From Actinomadura sp. 7K507 (GTDB lineage Bacteria > Actinomycetota > Actinomycetes > Streptosporangiales > Streptosporangiaceae), in assembly GCF_004348425.1 (NCBI RefSeq), contig NZ_SMKK01000085.1:1-34669 (forward strand): a stretch of 34,669 bases of DNA, read 5' to 3'. Each line of letters begins with the position of its first letter. Positions within the stretch are counted from its first letter, which is position 1. A program made the translations under genes and the position numbers. Below the pieces are notes generated by a model. It made no database searches. It was not told the DNA's origin and saw nothing but the letters and a program-made list of their open reading frames with translations. This document shows, one piece after another, positions 1-7,524 of this stretch.

Positions 1-1277
1 CGGCCGCGTACTTCCCCGGCCACGGCCACGACGGCTACACGGTCGGCGCCTACGACCTCGAACTGGACTACCGGGTCCGCCCCAACCGCCTCGCCGGCAC
101 CGCGCGGCTGTCGGCGGCGGCCACCGCGCCGCTCGGCCGGTTCGCGCTCGACCTCGGGCCGTTCCGCGTCGGCAGGGTCCTGGTGGACGGGAGCCCGGCA
201 CGGTTCCGGCACTGGCGCGGCAAGCTGACCGTCACGCCGCCGCGGCCCCTCGACCCGGGCGCGTTCACCGTGGAGGTCCGCTACACCGGCAACCCGTCGC
301 CCGTCCGCAGCCACTGGGGCGGGCTCGGCTGGGAGCAGCTGACCGACGGCTCGATCGTCGCGGGGCAGCCGACCGGCGCGCCCTCGTGGTTCCCCTGCAA
401 CGACCGGCCCGGCGACAAGGCCCGCTACCGGATCACGGTCACCACGGCGTCCGCCTACACCGTCGTCGCCAACGGACGGCTCACCGGCAAGAGCAGCGCC
501 GGCGCGAACACCACCTGGGTGTACGAGCAGGACGAGCCGACCGCGACCTACCTGGCCAGCGTCCAGATCGGGCGGTACCGGTCCGCGGAGCTGGACGGCC
601 CCGTCCCGCAGCACGTCCACTACCCGGCGGCGCGGGAACGGCGGGTGCTGCACGACCTGGGCCGCCAGGGGCGGATGATCGCCACGTTCTCCGAGCTGTT
701 CGGCCCCTACCCCTTCGGCGCGTACACGGTCGTCGTCGCCGACGACGAGCTGGAGATCCCCGTCGAGGCGCAGGGCATGTCGATCTTCGGGACGAACCAC
801 GTCGACGGCGAACGGGGCGAGGAGCCGCTCATCGCGCACGAACTGGCGCACCAGTGGTTCGGCAACAGCCTGACGGTGGCGCACTGGCGGGACATCTGGC
901 TGCACGAGGGCTTCGCCTCCTACGCCGAATGGCTGTGGTCGGAGAACTCGGGCGGCGCGCCCGCGTCCGAGCACGCCGTGCAGTGGCACGCGCGGCTGGC
1001 CGGCGGGTCGAAGGACCTCGTGCTCGCCGATCCCGGCCCCCGGCACCTCTTCGACGACTACGTCTACAAGCGCGGGGCGCTCGCCCTGCACGCGCTGCGC
1101 CGCGCGGCGGGCGACGACGCGTTCTTCCGGACCCTGCGCGAGTGGACGGCGCGACACCGCCACGGCTCGGTGACGACGGAGGAGTTCACCGAGCTCGCCG
1201 CCCGCAACGCCGGGCGTCCGCTGGACGACCTCTTCTCCGCCTGGCTCTACCGGCGTCCGCTGCCCCCGCTGCCCTGA
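1..1277 (+). CDS. M1 family zinc metallopeptidase (aminopeptidase N-like), 5' end missing
   Basis: Zinc-dependent peptidase of the gluzincin M1 family, which trims N-terminal residues from peptides. The reading frame is open from the first complete codon (position 3) with recognisable M1 N-terminal beta-domain sequence (YFPGHGHDGYTVGAYDLEL), so the true start lies left of the window. The zinc site HELAHQWFG begins at 837 and is followed by the third ligand in WLHEGFASYAEW. The transition-state tyrosine is probably in DDYVYKRGALALH near 1050-1090. The usual GAMEN exopeptidase motif is replaced by VEAQGMS (about 764-784), a variation that may change substrate choice. The C-terminus is short, ending soon after the catalytic domain, without the long helical ERAP-type domain. 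It stops 59 bp before the HelD-like gene. Family assignment is firm; substrate and location (a signal peptide would be off-window) are unknown. Confidence 0.93.
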   Translation, partial: AAYFPGHGHDGYTVGAYDLELDYRVRPNRLAGTARLSAAATAPLGRFALDLGPFRVGRVLVDGSPARFRHWRGKLTVTPPRPLDPGAFTVEVRYTGNPSPVRSHWGGLGWEQLTDGSIVAGQPTGAPSWFPCNDRPGDKARYRITVTTASAYTVVANGRLTGKSSAGANTTWVYEQDEPTATYLASVQIGRYRSAELDGPVPQHVHYPAARERRVLHDLGRQGRMIATFSELFGPYPFGAYTVVVADDELEIPVEAQGMSIFGTNHVDGERGEEPLIAHELAHQWFGNSLTVAHWRDIWLHEGFASYAEWLWSENSGGAPASEHAVQWHARLAGGSKDLVLADPGPRHLFDDYVYKRGALALHALRRAAGDDAFFRTLREWTARHRHGSVTTEEFTELAARNAGRPLDDLFSAWLYRRPLPPLP

Positions 1278-1336
1278 GGGCGGTAAGGTAGTGGGTTTGC
1301 CCACACCCGCCTTCTCGCCGCCGGAGGTCTGCCCGC

Positions 1337-3361
1337 ATGTCCGCCGAGTCCGCCGTCCTGGCCGCCGAACGCGCCCATCTGGCCGAGTCCCGCGCCGCGC
1401 TGCGCCGGATGCGCGAGCACGCGCGGAGCCTGTCCGCCGACGTCGCCGCCGACTGGGTGTCCGGGCAGTTCCTGGAGTCGCTGCTCGACCAGCGCGTCGC
1501 GGCGCTCGCCGACCATCCCGGCACGCCGCTGTTCTTCGGGCGGATGGACCGCGACGCCGACGCCGACGGCGGCGGCGAGGACCTGCCCGCGATCATGTAC
1601 GTGGGGCGGCGGCACGTCCACGACGGCGACGAGGGCCGCCCGCTCGTGCTGGACTGGCGCGCCCCCGTCTCGCGGGCGTTCTACCAGGCCGGGCCCGCCG
1701 ACCCCATGGGCTGGAGGCTGCGGCGGCGGTTCGGCTTCCAGGCCGGTGAGCTGACCGCGTTCGAGGACGAGCCCCTGGACGGGCCTCCGGACGGGGGCGG
1801 GATCGGCCCGTCGCGGATCCTGACCGAGGAGATCGAGCGCCCCCGCACCGGGCCGATGCGCGACATCGTCGCCACGATCCAGCCGGACCAGGACGTGGTC
1901 GTCCGCGCGGACCTGCCCCGCACGGTGTGCGTGCAGGGCGCGCCCGGCACCGGCAAGACGGCCGTCGGCCTGCACCGCGCCGCCTACCTGCTGTTCACCC
2001 ACCGGGAACGGCTGTCACGGTCCGGGGTCCTCATCGTCGGGCCCAACCGGGCGTTCCTCGGGTACATCTCGGCGGTGCTGCCCGCCCTCGGCGAGGTCAG
2101 CGTCGAGCAGGCCACGATCGAGGACCTGCTCGGCGCTCCCACGGGGGAGGAGCCGGCGCGGGTCTCCGCGGTCAAGGGCGGGGCGCGCATGGCGGACGTC
2201 CTCCGCAAGGCGCTGTGGCTGCACGTCACCAAACCGCAGGAGGGCCTCGTCGTCACCCGCGGGTCCGCCCGCTACCGGCTGGCCGACCACGAGGTCCGCG
2301 AGACCGCCGCAGCGCTGCGCGGCACCACCCGGTACGGCAGCGGACGCGCCGCGTTCGCCCAGCGGCTCGCCCACCAGATCCTCGTGCTGATGGAACGGCG
2401 CGGGGAGGCGCCGGACGACCGCGTCCAGGACCAGGTGGCGCGCAGCGGGCCCGTCAAGCAGATCCTCGACGCCGTATGGCCGAAGGTCACGCCGGAGCAG
2501 GTCCTGTACCGGCTGCTGTCGGACGCCGGCTTCCTGAGCAGGGCCGCGAAGGGCCTCCTGGACGAGGAGGAGCAGGACGCGATCCTGTGGGCCAAGCCCG
2601 CCCGGTCGCACCGCACCGCCAGGTGGACGGCCGCCGACCGCGCCCTGCTCGACGAGCTGAACGACCTCATCGAGCGCACCTCCTCGCTCGGCCACCTGGT
2701 CGTGGACGAGGCGCAGGACCTGTCCGCCATGCAGCTGCGCGCCCTGGGCCGCCGGTGCGGGACGGGGTCGGCGACCGTGCTCGGCGACCTCGCCCAGGGC
2801 ACGACCGCCTGGTCGGCGCGGTCGTGGAAGGAGGTCCTCACCCACCTCGGCCAGGAAGGGGACGTCACCGAGCTGACCTTGGGCTTCCGCGTCCCGGGAA
2901 CCGTCCTGGACTACGCGGCCCGCCTGCTCCCGCACGTCGCGCCCGGCCTGGAGCGGCCCCGCTCGCTGCGTCCCGGCCCGGGCGCCCTGGACGTGCGGCG
3001 CGTCCCCGACCTCGTCCCCGCGGTCGCCGGCGCCGCCCGCGAGGCCCTCGCCCGCCCCGGCTCGGTCGGCCTGATCGTGCCCGACGCCGCGGCGGCCGGG
3101 TACGCGGCGGCGCTGGAGGCGGCCGGGCTGGAGCACACCGTCCTCGGCCCCGGCTCCGACGGCGGCGGCCGGCTCCTCGTCGTCCCGGCGGCCCTCGCCA
3201 AGGGCCTGGAGTACGACCACGTGATCGTCGCCGAGCCCGCCGCCATCGCGGCCGCCGAGGCCCGCGGCCTCGCCCGCCTGTACGTCGTGCTGACCCGCGC
3301 CGTCACGTCCCTGACGGTCCTGCACGAGGACGACCTCCCGTCCGAACTGGCGATGCCCTAG
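1337..3361 (+). CDS. helD: HelD/HelR-like superfamily 1 helicase-type RNA polymerase recycling factor
   Basis: Predicted UvrD/Rep-like motor of the HelD family. These proteins are not classical DNA helicases: they insert arms into RNA polymerase and release it from stalled complexes, and some actinobacterial members (HelR) protect the enzyme from rifamycins. The 674-residue protein starts at an ATG with GGAGG about 8 bp upstream. It has an N-terminal coiled-coil arm (residues about 5-60), the family signature LVLDWRAPVSRAFY near residue 105, Walker A GAPGTGKTA near 201, Walker B VVDEAQDLSAMQL near 455 and the C-terminal helicase motif GLEYDHVIV. Length fits the actinobacterial class. No clear rifamycin-associated promoter element is visible upstream, only a small GTGGG/CCCAC hairpin at 1291-1304. 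UvrD proper is unlikely because of the DWRAP region. Family confident; a drug-resistance role is inference. Confidence 0.9.
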   Translation: MSAESAVLAAERAHLAESRAALRRMREHARSLSADVAADWVSGQFLESLLDQRVAALADHPGTPLFFGRMDRDADADGGGEDLPAIMYVGRRHVHDGDEGRPLVLDWRAPVSRAFYQAGPADPMGWRLRRRFGFQAGELTAFEDEPLDGPPDGGGIGPSRILTEEIERPRTGPMRDIVATIQPDQDVVVRADLPRTVCVQGAPGTGKTAVGLHRAAYLLFTHRERLSRSGVLIVGPNRAFLGYISAVLPALGEVSVEQATIEDLLGAPTGEEPARVSAVKGGARMADVLRKALWLHVTKPQEGLVVTRGSARYRLADHEVRETAAALRGTTRYGSGRAAFAQRLAHQILVLMERRGEAPDDRVQDQVARSGPVKQILDAVWPKVTPEQVLYRLLSDAGFLSRAAKGLLDEEEQDAILWAKPARSHRTARWTAADRALLDELNDLIERTSSLGHLVVDEAQDLSAMQLRALGRRCGTGSATVLGDLAQGTTAWSARSWKEVLTHLGQEGDVTELTLGFRVPGTVLDYAARLLPHVAPGLERPRSLRPGPGALDVRRVPDLVPAVAGAAREALARPGSVGLIVPDAAAAGYAAALEAAGLEHTVLGPGSDGGGRLLVVPAALAKGLEYDHVIVAEPAAIAAAEARGLARLYVVLTRAVTSLTVLHEDDLPSELAMP

Positions 3362-3381
3362 CCGGCCGCGTTCCGGCCGGC
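3361..3381 (+). terminator. GC-rich hairpin directly after the HelD-like gene
   Basis: A 7-bp perfect stem (GCCGGCC, 3361-3367, with GGCCGGC, 3375-3381) starts on the last base of the TAG stop. A second GTTCCGGCCGG copy at 3387-3397 can form an alternative fold. There is no T-tract, as is usual for actinomycete terminators. Termination is plausible but not certain. Confidence 0.45.
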
Positions 3382-3406
3382 GGGGCGTTCCGGCCGGGGC
3401 AGGCGG

Positions 3407-3436
3407 TTGACTCGCCGTCCCGGCGGTTCCTAGGCT
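3407..3436 (+). promoter_or_regulatory. SigA-type promoter of the acyl-CoA dehydrogenase operon
   Basis: The -35 TTGACT (3407-3412) and -10 TAGGCT (3431-3436) are separated by 18 bp, close to the actinomycete housekeeping consensus. The predicted start at about 3442-3444 lies immediately before the palindromic operator, and the first gene begins at 3515. Confidence 0.65.
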
Positions 3437-3444
3437 GGGCTCGC

Positions 3445-3464
3445 CATACCGACCGGTTGGTATG
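3445..3464. promoter_or_regulatory. TetR-type operator palindrome
   Basis: A 20-bp near-perfect palindrome, CATACCGACC/GGTTGGTATG, in which only one symmetric base pair fails. The ACCGACCGGTTGGT core is of the kind bound by TetR-family repressors of fatty-acid and acyl-CoA genes. It sits just downstream of the -10, where a bound repressor would block initiation. No TetR gene is present in this window. Confidence 0.65.
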
Positions 3465-3514
3465 TCCAGTGGGCGGCCCGGACGCCGCCCCTCGCCCGCG
3501 CGGAGGTCCCGACC

Positions 3515-4708
3515 TTGAGCACAGCACCCCCCGACGCCGACGAGCTGGAGAGGCGGGCCGGCGAGTTCCTCGCCGCGCACGACCCTTCGGCCACCGAGCC
3601 CCTGGAGTTCCTGCGGGCCCGGTTCGACGCCGGTCTCGCCTGGGTCCACTACCCCGAAGGCCTCGGCGGGCTCGGCGCGCCCCGCGCCCTGCAGCGCGCC
3701 GTCGACCGGTTCTTCGCCAAGGCCGGCGCGCCCTCCAACCACCCCGAGCGCAACGGCATCGGGCTCGGGATGGCCGCGCCGACGATCCTCGCGTTCGGCA
3801 CCGAAGAGCAGAAGCGCCGCTTCCTGCGTCCGCTGTGGACGGGCGAGGAGATCTGGTGCCAGCTGTTCAGCGAACCGGGCGCCGGCTCCGACCTCGCCGC
3901 GCTCGCCACCCGCGCCGTCCGCGACGGCGACGCCTGGACGGTCAGCGGCCAGAAGGTCTGGACGTCCATGGCCCACGAGGCGCGCTGGGCGATCCTCGTC
4001 ACCCGCACCGACCCGGACGTCCCCAAGCACCGCGGCATGACCTACTTCGTCTGCGACATGACCGCGCCGGGCGTCGAGGTGCGGCCGCTGCGGCAGATCA
4101 CCGGCGAGGCCGAGTTCAACGAGGTCTTCCTCACCGACGTGCGGATCCCCGACGAGCACCGGCTCGGCGAGGTCGGGGAGGGCTGGCGGGTCTCCACCAC
4201 GACGCTGATGAACGAGCGGGTCGCCATCGGCGGCGCCGCCGCGCCGCGCGAGAGCGGCATGATCGGCGTGGTCGCCGCCCTGTGGCGCGACCGTCCCGAG
4301 CTGCGCACCCCCGCCCTGCACGACTCCGTCCTGCGGGCCTGGGTGGAGACCGAGGCCGCCCGGCTCACCGGCGAGCGGCTGCGCCAGAAGCTCACCGCGG
4401 GGGAGCCCGGCCCGGAGGGCTCGGGCGCCAAGCTGTCGTTCGCCCGGCTCAACCAGGAGGTGTCCGGCCTGGAGCTGGAGCTCCTCGGCGAGGACGGCCT
4501 GCGCTACGACGACTGGACCATGCGCCGGCCGGCCCAGGTGGACTTCACCCGCCGCTCGCCCGGCTACCGGTACCTGCGCGCCAAGGGCAACTCCATCGAG
4601 GGCGGCACGTCGGAGATCCTGCGCAACATCATCGCCGAGCGCGTCCTGGGCCTGCCCGGCGAGATCCGGGTCGACAAGGACGTCGCGTGGAAGGACCTCC
4701 CCAAGTGA
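3515..4708 (+). CDS. Acyl-CoA dehydrogenase, catalytic-type subunit
   Basis: FAD-dependent enzyme that introduces an alpha,beta double bond into an acyl-CoA. The 397-residue protein starts at TTG, chosen because GGAGG (3502-3506) lies 8 bp upstream and the alignable sequence begins right after. It carries the family signature WCQLFSEPGAGSD near residue 114, the FAD/substrate segment WTVSGQKVWTS, and near the C-terminus SIEGGTSEILRN, whose Glu362 aligns with the usual catalytic base. The next acyl-CoA dehydrogenase gene overlaps it by 4 bp (GTGA). Such pairs in actinobacteria often form alpha2beta2 heterotetramers acting on steroid side chains or other bulky acyl-CoAs, so this is probably the base-bearing partner. 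The substrate cannot be told from sequence. Likely repressed through the palindrome at 3445. Confidence 0.93.
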   Translation: MSTAPPDADELERRAGEFLAAHDPSATEPLEFLRARFDAGLAWVHYPEGLGGLGAPRALQRAVDRFFAKAGAPSNHPERNGIGLGMAAPTILAFGTEEQKRRFLRPLWTGEEIWCQLFSEPGAGSDLAALATRAVRDGDAWTVSGQKVWTSMAHEARWAILVTRTDPDVPKHRGMTYFVCDMTAPGVEVRPLRQITGEAEFNEVFLTDVRIPDEHRLGEVGEGWRVSTTTLMNERVAIGGAAAPRESGMIGVVAALWRDRPELRTPALHDSVLRAWVETEAARLTGERLRQKLTAGEPGPEGSGAKLSFARLNQEVSGLELELLGEDGLRYDDWTMRRPAQVDFTRRSPGYRYLRAKGNSIEGGTSEILRNIIAERVLGLPGEIRVDKDVAWKDLPK

Positions 4709-5811
4709 GCGACCTGCTTTACAGCGAGATCGAGAACGACCTGCGGGCGAGCGTCCGGGAGGTGCTCGACGACAAGGCGCCCTGGACGTCCGTCCTCGCC
4801 GGGACCGAGAAGGACGAGCCGTACGACGCGGCGCTGTGGCACGCCGTCGCCGCCCAGCTCGGCTGCGCGGGCCTGCCCGTCGCGGAGGACCTCGGCGGCG
4901 CCTCCGCCACCTGGCGCGAGACCGCCGTCGTCATGGAGGAGCTGGGCCGTTCCGCCGCCCCGGTCCCCTTCCTGAGCAGCGCCGTGACGGCGACGGCGGC
5001 GCTGATGGCCGCCGGTGAACGGGACCTGCTCGCGCGGCTGGCGTCCGGGGACGAGATCGCGGTGCTCGCGGTGCCGTTCAGCACCGGTCCCGGCGACCCC
5101 GCCGCGACCGTCCGGGTGTCGGACGGCACGGTGACCGGCGAGGTCACCAGCGTCGCCGACGGGATGGCCGCCGGGGTGTTCCTGGTACCGGCCGCCGGCG
5201 GCCTCTACGCGGTGGACGCCGCCGACGCCCGCCGCACCGCCGTGACCTCCCTCGACATGACGCGCCGCCTCGCCGACCTCGCCTTCTCCGGGGCGCCCGC
5301 GCGGCTGGTCGCCGAGGGGACCGGCGCCGTCCGGGCCGCCCTGCTGACCGGCGCCGCGATGCTGGCGTCCGAGCAGCTCGGCCTCGCCGAACGCTGCCTG
5401 GACGACACCGTCGCCTACGTGAAGACGCGCTACCAGTTCGGCCGGCCGGTCGGCTCCTACCAGGGCCTCAAGCACCGCCTCGCCGACCTGTGGACGTCGA
5501 TCACCCAGGCCCGCGCGGTCGCCCGCCACGCGGCCTCGTGCGTGGCCGCCCAGGCGGGTGGCGGCGGCGATGACGGCGGTGATGACGGCGGCGAGACGGC
5601 GATCTCGGTCGCGGTCGCCCAGGCGCTCTGCTCTGCCGTCGCCCTCAAGGCGGCCGAGGAGTGCGTGCAGATGCACGGCGGCATCGGCTTCACCTGGGAG
5701 CACCCCGCGCACCTGTATCTGAAGCGCGCGAAGGCCGACGCCATCGCCCTGGGCACCCCCGACCGGCACCGCGCCGCCCTGGCCGCCCTGGTCGACCTGC
5801 CCCCGGCCTGA
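4705..5811 (+). CDS. Acyl-CoA dehydrogenase, partner subunit
   Basis: Second acyl-CoA dehydrogenase of the pair, 368 residues. The GTG start overlaps the upstream stop as GTGA, with GGAAGGA about 9 bp before it. The N-terminal helical domain, the middle beta-domain and the C-terminal helical domain are present. The C-terminus has RYQFGRPVGSYQGLKHRLAD and MHGGIGFTWEHPAHLYLKRAK. The usual catalytic YEGT/IEGGT glutamate motif is absent here, consistent with a non-catalytic or FAD/CoA-binding partner in a heteromer. A Gly/Asp-rich insertion (GGGGDDGGDDGG) interrupts the C-terminal helical region and is encoded by a short tandem repeat. Followed by a strong terminator. Family sure; heteromer inferred from gene pairing. 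Confidence 0.92.
   Translation: MSDLLYSEIENDLRASVREVLDDKAPWTSVLAGTEKDEPYDAALWHAVAAQLGCAGLPVAEDLGGASATWRETAVVMEELGRSAAPVPFLSSAVTATAALMAAGERDLLARLASGDEIAVLAVPFSTGPGDPAATVRVSDGTVTGEVTSVADGMAAGVFLVPAAGGLYAVDAADARRTAVTSLDMTRRLADLAFSGAPARLVAEGTGAVRAALLTGAAMLASEQLGLAERCLDDTVAYVKTRYQFGRPVGSYQGLKHRLADLWTSITQARAVARHAASCVAAQAGGGGDDGGDDGGETAISVAVAQALCSAVALKAAEECVQMHGGIGFTWEHPAHLYLKRAKADAIALGTPDRHRAALAALVDLPPA
5569..5592 (+). repeat. 12-bp tandem duplication inside the second acyl-CoA dehydrogenase gene
   Basis: GATGACGGCGGT (5569-5580) is repeated as GATGACGGCGGC (5581-5592), encoding DDGG twice within a poly-Gly/Asp stretch. It keeps the frame and probably forms a flexible loop between helices. Confidence 0.7.
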
Positions 5812-5824
5812 GGAACGGTGAACC

Positions 5825-5855
5825 GACGGCTCCGCACACCGCGTGCGGAGCCGTC
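5825..5855. terminator. Bidirectional terminator between convergent genes
   Basis: A perfect 13-bp stem (GACGGCTCCGCAC with GTGCGGAGCCGTC) encloses a 5-nt ACCGC loop. It lies between the stop of the acyl-CoA dehydrogenase operon at 5811 and the stop of the convergent kinase gene at 5859, so it can serve both transcripts. Confidence 0.85.
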
Positions 5856-5858
5856 CGC

Positions 5859-6503
5859 TCACTCCGGCATCGGCAGCCGGAGCCTCTCGCGGAGCGTCCG
5901 CTGCACCTCGCCGATCGCGGGCCGCGCGTCCACGGTGACCACGTACTCCTTGCGGCCGAACAGCTCCAGGATGGGGTCGGTCTTCTCGTGGTGCTGCCGG
6001 AGCCGCTCCGCGAGCGCCTCCTGCGTGTCGTCCTCGCGTGCGACCAGCTCGCCGCCGCACACGTCGCAACGCCCCTCCTGGGTGGGCCGGTCCGCGATCA
6101 GGTTGTAGTCCATCCCGCATCCGGCGCAGAGCCGCCGGGCCAGGACGCGGCGGCGGACCTCGTCGTCCGGCAGGTCGAGATGGATCACGCCGTCGATGTC
6201 GTAGCTCTCCAGGAAGAACTCGGTCTGCCTCCGGCTGCGCGGGAACCCGTCGATGACGAACCCGTAGTTCCAGTCGTGCTGGTCGAGCCGCTCGCGGACG
6301 ACGCCCTCCACCAGGTCGTCTCCGACCAGCTCACCGTCCGCCATGATGCGCCGTACCTGCGCGCCGAGCTTGGTGTGGTTCTTCACGTGCCACCGGAAGA
6401 CGTCGCCGACGCTGATGTGGACGATGTCCAGATCACGGGCGAGCAGCTCCGACTGCGTTCCCTTGCCGCTGCCGATCGCGCCGATGATGACGTACTTGCG
6501 CAT
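5859..6503 (-). CDS. Adenylate kinase-type nucleoside monophosphate kinase with zinc LID
   Basis: Predicted P-loop kinase that transfers phosphate from ATP to a nucleoside monophosphate. The 214-residue protein has the P-loop GAIGSGKGT (residues 8-16), an NMP-binding region with DGFPRS (85-90), and a LID with four cysteines at 126, 129, 146 and 149 (CAGC...CDVC), the pattern of zinc-stabilised adenylate kinases. The P-loop reads GAIGSGKGT, not the more usual GPPGAGKGT. The housekeeping adk of actinomycetes normally sits in the ribosomal protein operon after secY, so this copy beside a stress protein is probably a paralogue. The start is the ATG at 6503 with only a weak Shine-Dalgarno. It lies 27 bp after the Usp gene, so the two are likely co-transcribed. 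Substrate (AMP or another NMP) is uncertain. Confidence 0.9.
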   Translation of the reverse strand: MRKYVIIGAIGSGKGTQSELLARDLDIVHISVGDVFRWHVKNHTKLGAQVRRIMADGELVGDDLVEGVVRERLDQHDWNYGFVIDGFPRSRRQTEFFLESYDIDGVIHLDLPDDEVRRRVLARRLCAGCGMDYNLIADRPTQEGRCDVCGGELVAREDDTQEALAERLRQHHEKTDPILELFGRKEYVVTVDARPAIGEVQRTLRERLRLPMPE

Positions 6504-6530
6504 GCCGGAACTCTACGCGGGGACCGCTCC

Positions 6531-7085
6531 TCAGAGCGGGTGGCGCAGGCGGCGGCCCAGCCGGCGGAACCGGGAGCCGGGGACCTGCCCCGGGGACGCG
6601 TCATGCGCCGCCAGGCACTCCAGCAGCGCTTCGAACGCGGGCGGGCGGACGCACACCAGCGTCGCGCGGGCGCGGCGGGCGCAGTGCAGCCGCACCGAGG
6701 GCCGCAGCAGCCGGGAGAACGGGCTTCGCGTCCCGTGCCCGACGACGAGTATGTCGTCGTCGCCGGCCAGCCGCACCAGGGCCGCGCCGGGCTCGCCGAC
6801 GAGCGCCAGCGCCGTCATGTCCACGCCGTCCGGCGGGCCGTCGCTCACCTCCGCCAGGATCCGGGTGATCAGCTCGGCGCCGGAGGCGCGCAGCGCGTCG
6901 GTGATGCCGCAGCCGAGCTGCCCGGCCGCCGACACGTGCGGCGGGAGCGGCGCGGCATGGGCGACCAGCAGCGGCAGCCTCCGCAGCCGTGCCTCGCCGA
7001 TCGCCCAGGACAGGGCGCAGCGGGCGCCCGCGGAGTCGTCCACCCCCACCACGACGCGGGGGCCGCCCTCCGGTCTCGCGAACAC
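6531..7085 (-). CDS. Universal stress protein (UspA-like)
   Basis: Small cytoplasmic stress protein of the Rossmann-like Usp fold. The 184 residues begin at GTG with AGGAGG 4 bp upstream. The N-terminal strand VVVGVDDSAGARCALSWA supplies the first nucleotide-binding aspartates. The C-terminal half has VVGHGTRSPFSRLLRPSV followed by CARRARATLVCVRP, which resembles the Gx2Gx9G(S/T) ATP-binding loop, but the spacing and second glycine are degenerate, so nucleotide binding is doubtful. About 35 extra residues, ending in an Arg-rich stretch (SRFRRLGRRLRHPL), follow the domain. It is upstream of the adenylate-kinase-like gene on the same strand, suggesting a small stress or energy-state operon. Confidence 0.85.
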   Translation of the reverse strand: MFARPEGGPRVVVGVDDSAGARCALSWAIGEARLRRLPLLVAHAAPLPPHVSAAGQLGCGITDALRASGAELITRILAEVSDGPPDGVDMTALALVGEPGAALVRLAGDDDILVVGHGTRSPFSRLLRPSVRLHCARRARATLVCVRPPAFEALLECLAAHDASPGQVPGSRFRRLGRRLRHPL

Positions 7086-7117
7086 GGTCCCTCCTGACCC
7101 CCCGCCTGCTTGATTGC

Positions 7118-7147
7118 AGTCTAGGGTGCAGGTTTACCCGTTCCGAA
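7118..7147 (-). promoter_or_regulatory. Possible promoter of the Usp/kinase operon
   Basis: Reading the minus strand, TTCGGA (7147-7142) and TAGACT (7123-7118) are 18 bp apart and 33 bp before the GTG start at 7085. The -10 is good and the -35 moderate. TTCCG elements at 7141, 7155 and 7176 crowd the region upstream. Confidence 0.35.
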
Positions 7148-7193
7148 GGAAGTGTTCCGCGGTGTGGAAACTCCGGTTCCGTAAAGGAGCGGG

Positions 7194-7505
7194 CTAGGAC
7201 TCCCCGGCGTCCCCGCCGAGCAGCGAGGCGACGAGCGCGGTGGCCGCGACGGAGGTCCCGGCCTTCTCCGCGGTGCCGTGGATCAGCCGGGACAGCTGCC
7301 CGAGCAGGTACGGGTGGACGCCGATCAGGTAGAGGCGCCGGAAATCGCGCTCCAGGACGCCCTGCCGCTCTTCTGGCAGCAGGTCGTAGCGGTCCAGCAC
7401 GGCCTCCTCGTCCCTCTGGAACTCCTCCAGCAGGCCGGCGTCCCATTTGAGGTCCTGGACGAGGTCGTTGGCGCGCAGGAGCGGGTCGAAATGCTCAAGT
7501 GACAT
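7194..7505 (-). CDS. LigA-like small subunit of a class III extradiol dioxygenase
   Basis: Predicted 103-residue alpha subunit of a LigAB-type extradiol ring-cleavage dioxygenase, which in protocatechuate 4,5-dioxygenase forms a lid over the active site. It starts at ATG 7505 with AAGGGA about 7 bp upstream. The helical sequence DEEAVLDRYDLLPEERQGVL followed by LYLIGVHPYLLGQL is typical of LigA-like proteins. It lies 19 bp downstream of the LigB-like catalytic subunit on the same strand, the reverse of the ligA-ligB order in Sphingobium. The C-terminus (AATALVASLLGGDAGES) is short. The exact diphenolic substrate is unknown. Confidence 0.82.
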   Translation of the reverse strand: MSLEHFDPLLRANDLVQDLKWDAGLLEEFQRDEEAVLDRYDLLPEERQGVLERDFRRLYLIGVHPYLLGQLSRLIHGTAEKAGTSVAATALVASLLGGDAGES

Positions 7506-7524
7506 CGGGTTCCCTTTCTCGCGC

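Noticed and set aside
1278..1336. Rifamycin-associated promoter element before the HelD-like gene
   Set aside because: Only a 5-bp GTGGG/CCCAC hairpin is present. It does not convincingly match the longer palindrome I associate with rifamycin-inducible genes.
2015..4321. Long minus-strand open frame opposite the HelD-like gene and the first acyl-CoA dehydrogenase gene
   Set aside because: Low-complexity Gly/Arg/Ala translation with no known motif, typical of antisense frames in GC-rich DNA.
1927..5811. A very long plus-strand open frame covering most of 1927-5811
   Set aside because: Most of it is an Arg/Pro/Gly-rich shadow of the HelD-like and first acyl-CoA dehydrogenase genes. Only the part from 4705 is a real gene.
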